A DNA stretch of 64,000 bases from Taklimakanibacter sp021828105 (GTDB lineage: Bacteria; Pseudomonadota; Alphaproteobacteria; Rhizobiales; Aestuariivirgaceae), in NCBI GenBank assembly GCA_021828105.1, contig JAKATG010000005.1, positions 282,278 through 346,277 on the forward strand. Direction: 5' to 3'. Each line of letters begins with the position of its first letter. Position 1 is the first letter of the stretch. This document shows positions 31,496 through 40,391 of the stretch, in pieces. The position numbers and the translations under genes were made by a program. Under the pieces are notes generated by a model. It made no database searches. It saw only the letters and a list, made by a program, of their open reading frames with translations, and was not told where the DNA came from.

Positions 31496-33229
31496 CTACT
31501 CCGCCGGCTGCGGGCTGAGGCCGCCGCCCATATCCGGGCGGTAGCCGGCCTTCGCCTTGGCCGCCTGGGCGTGGGCGATGACCTCGGCGCGGTTGACCGA
31601 TTTGCGCTCGGCATCGATGCGCTCGATCAGCAGTTCCGCCCGCTCGATGCTGCCGAGCAGAGCGAGGATGGCGCCGCGCTCGCCCGACGACACGCCTTTC
31701 CCGAGAAGCAGCGTCTTCTCGCGCAAATCTTCGACGGTTGCGAATTTCACGTGGCCCGCGGGCACCGGGGCGTTCGGAACGCCGTAGTCCGGCAGAATGT
31801 CGCGCAGCTTGACCTCGAGCCTCGTCAGGGCCTCGGTCACCACGCCTTGCGCGTCGGGACCGACCTTCTCGCGCTTCACCCGGCGCGCCACCTGATGCAG
31901 CGTTTCGGCGAGGCTCGCCGAGAAGTCAGCCTCCTCGATAAGGCTCGCCACCAGGTCCTGCTGCTCATAGGGCATGCTGTCCGTGAACAAGCTCGCCGAG
32001 AAGGAGCGGATGTCGCGGTTCAATATGTCGGTCGCCACATAATGCTCGCCGGGATCGCTCGGCGCCGTCTTCAGGCCGCGCGCGATGCCGAGGAACAGGG
32101 AACCGGCATTGAGATGGCGCTGGGTTTCCTGCTGGACGGCGTTGACCGCGTTGGTGAAGTCGCTCGACATCTCGCGCTTGAGATATTTCGGCACCGAATA
32201 GTCTTCGATGTCCTCCGCCGCGGTGCGGCCGATGCGCGACAGCACGCGCTCGAAGATGCCGACAAAGGGGAAGAGCAGCACCGTATTGAAAATGTTGAAG
32301 GCGGTCGAGAACAGGCCGACGGCCACCGGCACGAGAGGGAAGGTCTCCTTGCCATTGACCATGACCGGCACGCCCGGATCGCCGCCGAACCAGCCCATGC
32401 CCCATTTGAGCAGTTCGATGGCCGGGAAGAACAACAGGATCATCACGGCGACGCCGATGAAATTGAACGACATATGGGCATAGGCGGCACGCTTGGCGTT
32501 CTTCGACAGATTGAGCGAGGCCATCCAGGAGGTGATGGTGGTGCCGAGATCGGCGCCGAGCGAGAAGGCGACGGCGGTCTGCCAGTCGAGCACGCCTGCC
32601 GCGCCCAGTCCCATCACGATGCCGATGGTGGCCGATGACGAGTGGATGAGAGCGGTGATCAGTGCGGCAATGAGAATGCAGACGACGAGGCCGACAAAGC
32701 TCTCGGCATGGAGGCCCGAGATGATCGACATGACTTCCGGCATGCCGCGCAGGGGCCGCAAGCCGCCGGTCATCAAGTTGAGACCGTAAAAGATGAGCGC
32801 GAAGCCCAAGCAGGCGAGCGCGATGTTGCGAACCTTCTCGTTCTTGGCGAAGACATAGACAAGGCCGAAGATGCCGCCGAAGAGAAGGCCAAGCGGCCCC
32901 AAAGGCAGCGCGATGAGGCCGTTGCCGAGCGTCGTCCCGATATTGGCGCCCATGATGACGCTGATCGCGGGTCTGAGCGCAATGACGCCGGCATTGACGA
33001 GGCCGACGACCATGACGGTCATCGCGGTCGAGGACTGGATGACGCCGGTGATCAGGGTTCCGGCAATGACGCCCTTGGCAGGGGTGCCGGCGATCTTGGC
33101 CAGCCATTCGCGCATGCGGTTGACGGAGAGGGCCTGAATGCCATTGGCCATGAATTCGAGGCCGAGCATGAAGATGCCGAGGCCGCCGATGACGGGCACG
33201 ATGATGTCCTTGAAGATATCTGCTTCCAT
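31496..33229 (-). CDS. Na/Pi cotransporter family protein with PhoU-like domain
   Basis: A 577-residue membrane protein. Two Na/Pi-cotransporter repeats (PF02690) are seen: GVIQSSTAMTVMVVGLVNAG near residue 60 and ALIHSSSATIGIVMGLGAAG near residue 190, each with the QSS/HSS re-entrant motif, within about eight hydrophobic segments. After residue 340 comes a soluble helical PhoU-like domain. This is the YjbB/NptA-like type that moves phosphate with sodium, often outward in bacteria. It lies 46 bases downstream of pstS on the same strand, so the two are likely co-expressed from the PHO-box-containing promoter. Confidence 0.88.
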   Translation of the reverse strand: MEADIFKDIIVPVIGGLGIFMLGLEFMANGIQALSVNRMREWLAKIAGTPAKGVIAGTLITGVIQSSTAMTVMVVGLVNAGVIALRPAISVIMGANIGTTLGNGLIALPLGPLGLLFGGIFGLVYVFAKNEKVRNIALACLGFALIFYGLNLMTGGLRPLRGMPEVMSIISGLHAESFVGLVVCILIAALITALIHSSSATIGIVMGLGAAGVLDWQTAVAFSLGADLGTTITSWMASLNLSKNAKRAAYAHMSFNFIGVAVMILLFFPAIELLKWGMGWFGGDPGVPVMVNGKETFPLVPVAVGLFSTAFNIFNTVLLFPFVGIFERVLSRIGRTAAEDIEDYSVPKYLKREMSSDFTNAVNAVQQETQRHLNAGSLFLGIARGLKTAPSDPGEHYVATDILNRDIRSFSASLFTDSMPYEQQDLVASLIEEADFSASLAETLHQVARRVKREKVGPDAQGVVTEALTRLEVKLRDILPDYGVPNAPVPAGHVKFATVEDLREKTLLLGKGVSSGERGAILALLGSIERAELLIERIDAERKSVNRAEVIAHAQAAKAKAGYRPDMGGGLSPQPAE

Positions 33230-33275
33230 GGCGCCCTTAGTCCTCTGTTATGTTGCGCAAGTCCGGCCGCAAGTC

Positions 33276-34325
33276 TCAGCTCCCGAAGCTGAGCTCATGT
33301 GCCCAATAGGCTTTGATCTGCTGCACGAGGCCGGCCGGCAGCGGCACATAGCTCAGTGCCTCGGCCGCGCCTGCGCCTTGGGTCAGCGCATAGTTGAAGA
33401 ACCACAGCGCCTGGCGGGCGCGCGATGTCGAATCCGGATCGCGGCGCATCAGGATGAAGGTCGCGGCGGTGATCGGATAGGCGCCGCTTTCGGTACTATC
33501 GACCAGTGAAAGATAGAAGCCGTTGTCGGGCGACCATTTCGCCTTGGCGACGGCGGTGGCGAAAGCGGCGGGCTCGGGGCGAACGAATTGCCCGGCGCGG
33601 TTCTTCACCGCGGCATAGTTCAGCTCGGCGCGCACCACCTGGCCATATTCGACATAGCCAATGGCGCCCTTCGTTTCCTTGACGGCGCTAACCACGCCGG
33701 AGCTGCGCTCGACGCTCGTGCCCAATGGCCAGGTGACGAGCGTATCGGCACCATATTTGGATTTCCATTCGGCGCTGACGCTCGACAGGAAGCTCGTCCA
33801 GTTGAAGGTCGAGCCCGAGCCGTCGGCACGGTGGATGACGGTGATCCGCAGATCCGGAAGCTTGAGGCCGGAATTCAGAGCGGTGACCGCGGGATCCGAC
33901 CAGTTCTGGATCTTGCCGAGATAGATGTCGGCGAGGACCTCGCCCGATAATTGCAGAGCGCCCGGTGCCAGACCGTCGAGATTGACGACCGGTACGATGC
34001 CGCCCATCACCAAAGGAAATTGGACATAGCCGAATTTCTTGAGCTCCTCGGGCGGCAAGGGCATGTCGCTCGCGGCGAAATCCATTTCCGGCTGGCTCAG
34101 GCGGAGGATGCCGGCGAGCGAGCCTACCGGCTCATAGTCTATCCCTGAACCCATGAAGGTGATGTCGTTCCCCCCAGCGCGGTCCGCCAGGTAGCCTTCC
34201 GACCATTTGGCGATTACCGGATAGGCGAAGGTCGAGCCCGCGCCATGGATCGGCTCACCGACGGCCGCACCGCCGGAGAAGGCCAGGAGAGTGGCCGTGA
34301 GGAAAGCAAGCAGAAAAGACTTCAT
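33276..34325 (-). CDS. pstS: phosphate-binding protein PstS
   Basis: The start is placed at the ATG at 34325 (MKSFLLAFLTATLLAFSGGAA, a Sec signal peptide cleaved near residue 23), with GGGGAG before it. The 349-residue protein has GAGSTFAYPVIAKW, GSGIDYEPVGSLAGI, DFAASDMPLPPEEL and VIHRADGSGSTFNWTSFLS, the phosphate-binding loops of PstS. It captures Pi in the periplasm. No pstC, pstA or pstB is adjacent; the next gene is a Na/Pi cotransporter, so this copy may serve a distant Pst permease or have another role. Confidence 0.9.
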   Translation of the reverse strand: MKSFLLAFLTATLLAFSGGAAVGEPIHGAGSTFAYPVIAKWSEGYLADRAGGNDITFMGSGIDYEPVGSLAGILRLSQPEMDFAASDMPLPPEELKKFGYVQFPLVMGGIVPVVNLDGLAPGALQLSGEVLADIYLGKIQNWSDPAVTALNSGLKLPDLRITVIHRADGSGSTFNWTSFLSSVSAEWKSKYGADTLVTWPLGTSVERSSGVVSAVKETKGAIGYVEYGQVVRAELNYAAVKNRAGQFVRPEPAAFATAVAKAKWSPDNGFYLSLVDSTESGAYPITAATFILMRRDPDSTSRARQALWFFNYALTQGAGAAEALSYVPLPAGLVQQIKAYWAHELSFGS

Positions 34326-34400
34326 AAGGGCTCCCCGAGATGTCCCATTGCCGCTTGCCGGCAGATTGCGAGACACGCGAGGCAACATTAATTTTCGTTA

Positions 34401-34418
34401 ATGACAGGCCAGTGACTG
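34401..34418 (-). promoter_or_regulatory. PHO box candidate upstream of pstS
   Basis: On the minus strand CAGTCAC, four bases, CTGTCAT. It matches the rhizobial PhoB consensus (two CTGTCAT heptamers, 11 bases apart) at 12 of 14 positions, the second heptamer perfectly. It ends 76 bases before the pstS ATG, the usual distance. An AT-rich segment suitable for a -10 element lies between. Confidence 0.5.
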
Positions 34419-34516
34419 TATCGCGTACCGAAAACGCCAATGAATTCAGCACTGTTGCTGAAGCGCCGGTCATCCGTTACAAGCCCGCTCGACTTTTCTT
34501 TCCTCAAGGAGCGGGC

Positions 34517-36001
34517 ATGTCCGCCAAGACGAAACAGCAGCGCCCGAAAGCGCGCCTGGCCAAGGGTTTCCGCGATGTCGGTGCCGACGAGGTCAGGGGC
34601 GTCAAGCGCATGATGCGGGTGATCGAGGAGGTCTATGAGGCCTATGGCTTCGAGCCGCTCGAATTGCCCTTCATCGAATATACCGATGCGCTCGGCAAAT
34701 TCCTGCCCGACCAGGACCGGCCGAATGAAGGCGTGTTCTCCTTCCAGGACGATGACGAGCAGTGGCTGTCGCTGCGCTACGACCTGACCGCGCCGCTCGC
34801 ACGCTATGTGGCCGAGAACCAGCAGGCGTTGCCCACACCCTATCGCGGCTATCGCCAGGGCTGGGTGTTTCGCAACGAGAAGCCGGGACCGGGGCGGTTC
34901 CGCCAGTTCATGCAATTCGATGCCGATACCGTCGGCTCGGCCTCGCCCGCGGCCGATGCGGAAATCTGCATGATGATCGCCGACACGATGGAGAAGCTCG
35001 GCATCAGGCGCTCCGACTATGTGATGAAGGTCAACAACCGCAAGGTGCTCGACGGCGTGCTCGAGGCCATTGGCGTGGCGGGGCCCGAAAGCGAGGCACG
35101 GCGCTTGACGGTCCTGCGGGCCATCGACAAGCTCGACCGGCTCGGCGTCGCCGGCGTGCGCGATCTTCTCGGCAAGGGCCGCAAGGATGAATCGGGCGAT
35201 TTCACCAAGGGTGCGGAGCTCGACAGCGCCGCCATCGACCGGGTCGCCGGCTTCGTCGATGCCGCAGCCCCGACGCGCGAGGAGACGTTGAAGCGTCTGG
35301 CCGGGCTCGTCGGCGAGAGCGAGCGCGGGCGCTCGGGCGTCGCCGAGCTCGAAGAAATGTCGCGCCTCTTTGCCGCGGCAGGCTATGGAGAAGACCGCAT
35401 CAAGATCGATCCGGCGGTGGTGCGCGGCCTCGGCTATTACACGGGGCCCGTCTTCGAATGCGAATTGCTGTTGGAAGCGCGCAATGAAGAGGGCCAGCTC
35501 GTGCGCTTTGGCTCGGTCGGCGGCGGCGGGCGCTATGATGATCTCGTCGCGCGCTTCACCGGCCAGCAAGTGCCGGCGACCGGCTTCTCCATCGGCGTGT
35601 CGCGACTCTATTCGGCGCTCAAGCTTCTTGGCCGCGCCGAGGAAGGAACGGCGCTGGCTCCCGTCGTCGTGCTGGTCATGGACCGCGACCGCCTCGGCGA
35701 CTATCAGCGCATGGTTGCGGCGCTGCGTGCCGCCGGCATTCGCGCCGAAATGTATGTCGGCACGTCCGGCATGAAGGCGCAGATGAAATATGCCGACAAG
35801 CGGCAAAGCCCGCTGGTCGTCATCCAGGGCGGCGATGAGAAGGCGAAGGGTGAAGTCCAGATCAAGGATCTGGCGCTCGGCGCCGAACTCGCGGGCGGCG
35901 TCGAAAGCCGCGAGGACTACAAGGAGGCGCGGCTGGCGCAATTCTCGGTCAAGGAAGCCGACCTGGTGAAGGCGGTGCGCGAGGCGCTGGCGAAAAGATG
36001 A
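34517..36001 (+). CDS. hisS: histidyl-tRNA synthetase
   Basis: The ATG at 34517 follows AAGGAGCGGGC; the longer in-frame extension crosses the pstS promoter and is not coding. The 494-residue class II enzyme shows KGFRDVGADE near the N-terminus, SLRYDLTAPLARYVAEN (motif 2 start), YRQGWVFRNEKPGPGRFRQF, and RGLGYYTGPVFECELL with motif 3 GSVGGGGRYDDL. A C-terminal anticodon domain begins near residue 385. It charges tRNA-His. It is divergent from pstS and 15 bases upstream of hisZ, giving a histidine operon hisS-hisZ-hisG. Confidence 0.93.
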   Translation: MSAKTKQQRPKARLAKGFRDVGADEVRGVKRMMRVIEEVYEAYGFEPLELPFIEYTDALGKFLPDQDRPNEGVFSFQDDDEQWLSLRYDLTAPLARYVAENQQALPTPYRGYRQGWVFRNEKPGPGRFRQFMQFDADTVGSASPAADAEICMMIADTMEKLGIRRSDYVMKVNNRKVLDGVLEAIGVAGPESEARRLTVLRAIDKLDRLGVAGVRDLLGKGRKDESGDFTKGAELDSAAIDRVAGFVDAAAPTREETLKRLAGLVGESERGRSGVAELEEMSRLFAAAGYGEDRIKIDPAVVRGLGYYTGPVFECELLLEARNEEGQLVRFGSVGGGGRYDDLVARFTGQQVPATGFSIGVSRLYSALKLLGRAEEGTALAPVVVLVMDRDRLGDYQRMVAALRAAGIRAEMYVGTSGMKAQMKYADKRQSPLVVIQGGDEKAKGEVQIKDLALGAELAGGVESREDYKEARLAQFSVKEADLVKAVREALAKR

Positions 36002-36016
36002 TCGGGGGCGCCCTCA

Positions 36017-37174
36017 ATGCCCGGTAAATCCTCGGCCGAGCGCCAGGCGCTCGAGGCGCAGAATGCGCGCATCATGAGGGTGTTTGAAGATGCGGGCTTC
36101 GATCACATCGCGCCCGACATTCTGCAGCCGGCCGACATCTTCCTCGAACGCTCGGGCGAGGACATCCGCGCCAATTCCTATGTCTTCACGGATCCCGAAG
36201 GCCGTGAGATGTGTCTGAGGCCCGATCTTACGGTGCCGGCCTGCCGCTATCACCTGACCCATGCCGCGAAGCCCGACAGCGAAGCGCGCTATTGCTATTG
36301 CGGACCGGCTTTCCGCTTCGCTACCGATCAACGTGCGCCCAGCGAATTCGGTCAGGCCGGCATCGAGTGGCTGGCGGCTTCTGACGCGGAAGGGTCGGAA
36401 GCGCAAGTCCTGGCGCTCACCATCGCCGCGGTCAGAGCGGCGGGCCTCGAGCGCTACCGCGTCAGGCTCGGCGATCTCCAGCTTTTCCATGCGCTGCTCG
36501 ACGGGCTCGAAATGCCGAAGCGCTGGCGCCGCCGGCTGATCCATCATTTCTGGCGGCCGCAGGCCTTCCGCGAGACGCTCGACCGCTTCGCCGCCCGTGA
36601 GGAGCAGAGCCGGACCAGCATCTCGGGCCATGTCGATGCCGTCATGGGAAGAGATGCGGGTGCTGCGCAGAGTTGGGTCGAAGGTGAACTCGCCCGCCGC
36701 AAGATATCTCTCAATGGCGCCCGCTCGACGGCGGAGATCGCCGCACGGCTCACCGAGAAGGCGGCCGACCGGTCGGCCCGTCCGCTGGCGCCCGAGGCCG
36801 TCAACGCGATCGATGCCTATCTCGCGATCGAGGGCGATCCCGTCGCGGTGCTGAAGGACCTCGACGCGGTGGCCAAGGGTGAAGCCTACGCCCAGGCGCT
36901 CGACCAGTTTCGCCGGCGCATCGCGGCGATGACGGCGCTGGGCCTTGCGCCTGAAGAATTTTCCTTCGCCGCCACTTTCGGCCGCAATCTCGAATATTAC
37001 ACGGGCTTCGTCTTCCAGATCGAAGCGGACGCACCGCAAGGCACGCTGCAGGTCGCGGGCGGCGGACGCTATGACGACCTCTTGTCCGATATCGGCTCGC
37101 CCGTTCCGGTCTCGGCGGTCGGCTGCGCCATCGGCACGGAGAAGCTGCTCCTCGCCGCAGGAGCGCACGTATGA
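36017..37174 (+). CDS. hisZ: ATP phosphoribosyltransferase regulatory subunit
   Basis: A 385-residue HisRS-like paralogue without aminoacylation function. It has MCLRPDLTVPACRYHL and CGPAFRF in motif 2, FGQAGIEWLA, and FGRNLEYYTGFVFQIE with GGGRYDDLLS, and lacks an anticodon-binding domain. HisZ partners the short HisG to form the hetero-octameric enzyme and gives feedback inhibition by histidine. It overlaps hisG by four bases (ATGA), a sign of coupling. Confidence 0.92.
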   Translation: MPGKSSAERQALEAQNARIMRVFEDAGFDHIAPDILQPADIFLERSGEDIRANSYVFTDPEGREMCLRPDLTVPACRYHLTHAAKPDSEARYCYCGPAFRFATDQRAPSEFGQAGIEWLAASDAEGSEAQVLALTIAAVRAAGLERYRVRLGDLQLFHALLDGLEMPKRWRRRLIHHFWRPQAFRETLDRFAAREEQSRTSISGHVDAVMGRDAGAAQSWVEGELARRKISLNGARSTAEIAARLTEKAADRSARPLAPEAVNAIDAYLAIEGDPVAVLKDLDAVAKGEAYAQALDQFRRRIAAMTALGLAPEEFSFAATFGRNLEYYTGFVFQIEADAPQGTLQVAGGGRYDDLLSDIGSPVPVSAVGCAIGTEKLLLAAGAHV

Positions 37175-37869
37175 CACCGCTCATTCTCGGCATGCCTTCC
37201 AAGGGCCGCCTGATGGAGGCGACGGAGGCGCTGTTCGGCAAGGCCGGCTTTGGGCTCAAGCGCAGCGGATCGGACCGTCTCTATCGCGGACGGTTGAGCG
37301 GCGTCGAAGGCATCGATGTCGCCTTCCTGTCGGCATCGGAAATCGCCGGCGCCCTCAAGGACGGCAAGATCGATCTCGGCGTCACCGGCGAGGACCTGCT
37401 GCGCGAAACGCTGAAACCCGACGACGAGCGCGTCGATGTGCTGCAGCATTTGGGCTTCGGGCCGGCCGACGTCGTGGTCGCGGTGCCGGAAGCCTGGTTC
37501 GACGTCGCGCGCATGAGCGATCTCGATGAGGTGTCGGAAGGCTTCTATCAGCGCCATGGCAGGCGGCTGCGGGTCGCCACCAAATATCTCAACCTCACCC
37601 GGCGCTTCTTCGCCTCGAAGGGCGTAACCGGCTATCGCATCGTCGAAAGTTTGGGCGCCACGGAAGGGGCGCCTGCGGCCGGGACGGCGGAAGCGATCGT
37701 CGACATCACGACGACCGGCGCCACGCTCGCCGCCAATCACCTGAAAATTCTCGATGACGGCGTGATCCTCAAATCGCAAGCGGTGCTTGCCATGCAGGGA
37801 AAGCTCAAAAGCGATCAGCGGGTTGCGGCATTGCGGGCCGGGCTCAGCCGGGCGCTCGCCAGCCCATAG
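37171..37869 (+). CDS. hisG: ATP phosphoribosyltransferase, short form
   Basis: A 232-residue protein. It starts LILGMPSKGRLMEATEALF, with FLSASEIAGALKDGKIDLGVTG and EAIVDITTTGATLAANHL as the PRPP-binding loop. The regulatory ACT-like C-terminal domain of long HisG is missing, which fits the presence of hisZ. It catalyses the first step of histidine synthesis, joining ATP and PRPP. Its last 55 bases overlap the convergent msrQ gene. Confidence 0.93.
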   Translation: MTPLILGMPSKGRLMEATEALFGKAGFGLKRSGSDRLYRGRLSGVEGIDVAFLSASEIAGALKDGKIDLGVTGEDLLRETLKPDDERVDVLQHLGFGPADVVVAVPEAWFDVARMSDLDEVSEGFYQRHGRRLRVATKYLNLTRRFFASKGVTGYRIVESLGATEGAPAAGTAEAIVDITTTGATLAANHLKILDDGVILKSQAVLAMQGKLKSDQRVAALRAGLSRALASP

Positions 37870-38690
37870 GCCTGCTTGATCCACGGGATGAGCGCTATGG
37901 CAAGCCCGACCACGACGACGATCCAGGCCGGGCGCAGGCCATAGGCGAAGACCAGATTGGCCTTGAGCACGCGGAAGGGATCGACGCCGGTCGCAAGCCC
38001 ATACCAGGCGAATTCGATGAGCGCGGTGAGAAGTCCGCCGGCAATGGCGCAGGCGGCGAGCGTCACGGGCGTCAAGGCGAAGCGCAGCTTCACCGCGACG
38101 CGATAGATCATCAGCAACAGGAAGAAGCCCGACCACATGGTCGCCTGGCTGACGTCGATCTTGGACTGCATGAAATAGTGCAGGAGCGCCAGGACGGCGA
38201 TGCCGTAGACGATCAAATGCAGGCGCTTCCAGTTGCGGCCGAGCTTGCGCAAGGCGCTGTCCGTCGACGTGGCAGCGAGCAGGGACAGTCCGATGAGAGC
38301 CGTGAAGCCGATGGTGAGATAGATGCGCTTGACGATCTCGGAGGCGACGAAGAGCAGATCGAATTTCTCGTTCACGATATAGAGCGAGAAATGGGTGAGC
38401 GCATAGGTGAAGGCGGTGACGCCCAGCATGCGGCGGATCAAAGCGAGCTTGGGCCACATCAGGATGCGCTGCAGCGGCGTCAACGCCAAAGTGGCGATGA
38501 GGAAGCGCACCGTCCAGTCGCCGATCTGGTGCAGCGCCTCCTTGTAGGGCAAGGGGCCGAGCTCGTTGCGCCACAGGGCTATCGCCACGAGAGTGGCGGG
38601 AATGCAGACAAGAATGAAGCTTCCCGTCTTCAGGAACGAAAGGCGACCGGTCCGGTCGGTCCAGGGGCTGAGAAGCTTCCGATAGTGCAT
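37815..38690 (-). CDS. msrQ: heme-binding membrane subunit MsrQ (YedZ family)
   Basis: A 291-residue protein with about seven hydrophobic segments. LGVTAFTYALTHFSLYIV and WKRLHLIVYGIAVLALLHY hold the histidines that bind heme in the ferric-reductase-like domain, and GDWTVRFLIATLALTPLQR is the usual N-terminal signature. MsrQ passes electrons from the quinone pool to the periplasmic methionine sulfoxide reductase MsrP. No msrP is beside it here. Its 3' end overlaps the 3' end of hisG. Confidence 0.86.
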   Translation of the reverse strand: MHYRKLLSPWTDRTGRLSFLKTGSFILVCIPATLVAIALWRNELGPLPYKEALHQIGDWTVRFLIATLALTPLQRILMWPKLALIRRMLGVTAFTYALTHFSLYIVNEKFDLLFVASEIVKRIYLTIGFTALIGLSLLAATSTDSALRKLGRNWKRLHLIVYGIAVLALLHYFMQSKIDVSQATMWSGFFLLLMIYRVAVKLRFALTPVTLAACAIAGGLLTALIEFAWYGLATGVDPFRVLKANLVFAYGLRPAWIVVVVGLAIALIPWIKQAYGLASARLSPARNAATR

Positions 38691-38783
38691 GACAGCAGTT
38701 ATACGCCGCCGAGGGGGCCTGCGTTTCAGCCATCATTCACGATTTTGCGAGGTGAAGTAAACTGTTTCAAGCCACTAGCTTCC

Positions 38784-39152
38784 CTACCGCGGAGGGTGGG
38801 GATTCTGCTGCTTTTCGTGGCCGAAGGGCTTATCCACACGGGCCTGACAGATTGGGCAGGTTTCTCGCCAGCCCATTGGCCATGTGAGGTCACTAGTCAT
38901 CCAACCCACCGGATCAAATGCCCGGCAATACGGGCAGACAATGATCATGTGGATCAGGATCCAAAATCCTATTGGAATTAGAAATACGAAAAGGATGAGC
39001 CACTTTGGCTCACCAAGAAGATAAAACACGACTGCAAAGACCCCAAAGGAGACAAACATCGCTCCTATTGTGAGGCCCAGTCGCAATCCAAGACGCGTGG
39101 CAATGGTTTGATTCTTCATCGCCGCCCAACCCAACTTTTCCCCGAATATCAC
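38784..39152 (-). CDS. small membrane protein with zinc-ribbon-like CPxC pair
   Basis: A 122-residue protein (alternative start MKNQTIATRLG at 39119). Two hydrophobic segments lie at about residues 26-46 and 51-70, then CPYC near residue 73 and CPIC near residue 99 form a likely zinc ribbon, and a His/Pro-rich tail follows. The gene is AT-richer than its neighbours. I do not recognise a family; it resembles DUF983-like small membrane proteins in layout only. Confidence 0.5.
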   Translation of the reverse strand: MIFGEKLGWAAMKNQTIATRLGLRLGLTIGAMFVSFGVFAVVFYLLGEPKWLILFVFLIPIGFWILIHMIIVCPYCRAFDPVGWMTSDLTWPMGWRETCPICQARVDKPFGHEKQQNPHPPR

Positions 39153-39179
39153 GATGGACTTCTCTTCCCAAAGGCTTAT

Positions 39180-40391
39180 CTACTCGTGCCTTAGCGCATC
39201 GATGGGATCGAGCCTAGCGGCGCGGCGGGCCGGGAAGAAGCCGAAGCCGAGGCCGATGGCGCCCGAGAACAGGAAGGCCAAAGCGATGATCGAGGGGTTC
39301 GGCACGAAGGGTATGGCCATGAACTGCACCGCCATGCCGGCGAGAGCGAGCCCCAAGAGGATGCCGATGACGCCGCCCATCAGAGCGAGCACCAGCGCCT
39401 CGACCAGGAACTGGGTCAGCACCTGGCGCTCGAGCGCGCCGATGGCGAGACGGATGCCGATCTCGCGCGTGCGCTCGGTGACCGAGACCAGCATAATGTT
39501 CATGATGCCGATGCCGCCGACGAGCAGGCTGACGCCCGCCACCGCGCTCAAGAGGCCGGTCAAGAGCGTCGAGGTCGAGGTCATGGTCGAGATGATCTGG
39601 CTCATGTCGCGCACCGTGAAGGTGTCGTCCTGGCCGGGGCCGACGCGGCGCACCTCGCGCAGGATCTGCTCGATATTGGCCATGACCAGCTGCGTGTCGG
39701 CGCCGTCCTGCGCGGAAACATAGATCGTCGAAATCCGCGTATTGCCAGCGATGCGGCGCTGGAAGGCGCGCAGCGGCATGATGACCGTGTTGTCCTGATC
39801 GTTGCCGAAAGCGCCCTGGCCCTTGGGCGCCAAAAGACCAATGACGTCGCAGGACACATTTCCGACGCGCATGCGCTTGCCGACCGCGCTGTCGGGCGCA
39901 AAGAGCGCGTCATTGACGCTCTTGCCGATGACGCAAGCCGCGCTGCCGGACCTGACCTCGCCATCGCTGAAGGGCCGCCCCTCGGCGAAAGTCCAGTCCT
40001 GCGCCGTGAAGAATTCGGAATCGGTGCCCGTAACCGTCGTCGCATAATTGAGCGCGCCAAAGATCACGGTCGCGGCACGGTTCGCTGCCGGGGCGATGGC
40101 GCGCACGCCTCTGAGCTCGCTCCTCAATTTGGCGATGGTGCGGTCGTCGAAGGAGCGGTTCTCCTGGCCGGCCCCACCCGGACCGAACATGCTGCGTCCC
40201 GGCTGCACGGTCAGAAGATTGGTGCCGAGCTTCGAAAGGTCGTTCGTCACCTTCTGCGTTGTGCCGTCGCCGATCGTGACCATGGCGATGACCGCACCGA
40301 CGCCGATCACGATGCCGAGCAGCGTCAGGATCGAGCGGAGCACATTGCGCCTCACCGACAGGACTGCGAGCTTGAAGGCTTCCCACAGCAT
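39180..40391 (-). CDS. MacB-type ABC transporter permease
   Basis: A 403-residue protein with an N-terminal transmembrane helix after SVRRNVLRSILTLLGIVIGV, a large periplasmic MacB_PCD domain (about residues 45-240), and three more helices in the FtsX domain near the C-terminus (GGIGIMNIMLVSVTERTREIGIRLAIGA is the hallmark, split here around residues 295-325). It corresponds to the membrane half of MacB; the ATPase is encoded by the preceding gene, their stop and start overlapping. It drives efflux of a substrate across the envelope by mechanotransmission. Confidence 0.87.
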   Translation of the reverse strand: MLWEAFKLAVLSVRRNVLRSILTLLGIVIGVGAVIAMVTIGDGTTQKVTNDLSKLGTNLLTVQPGRSMFGPGGAGQENRSFDDRTIAKLRSELRGVRAIAPAANRAATVIFGALNYATTVTGTDSEFFTAQDWTFAEGRPFSDGEVRSGSAACVIGKSVNDALFAPDSAVGKRMRVGNVSCDVIGLLAPKGQGAFGNDQDNTVIMPLRAFQRRIAGNTRISTIYVSAQDGADTQLVMANIEQILREVRRVGPGQDDTFTVRDMSQIISTMTSTSTLLTGLLSAVAGVSLLVGGIGIMNIMLVSVTERTREIGIRLAIGALERQVLTQFLVEALVLALMGGVIGILLGLALAGMAVQFMAIPFVPNPSIIALAFLFSGAIGLGFGFFPARRAARLDPIDALRHE

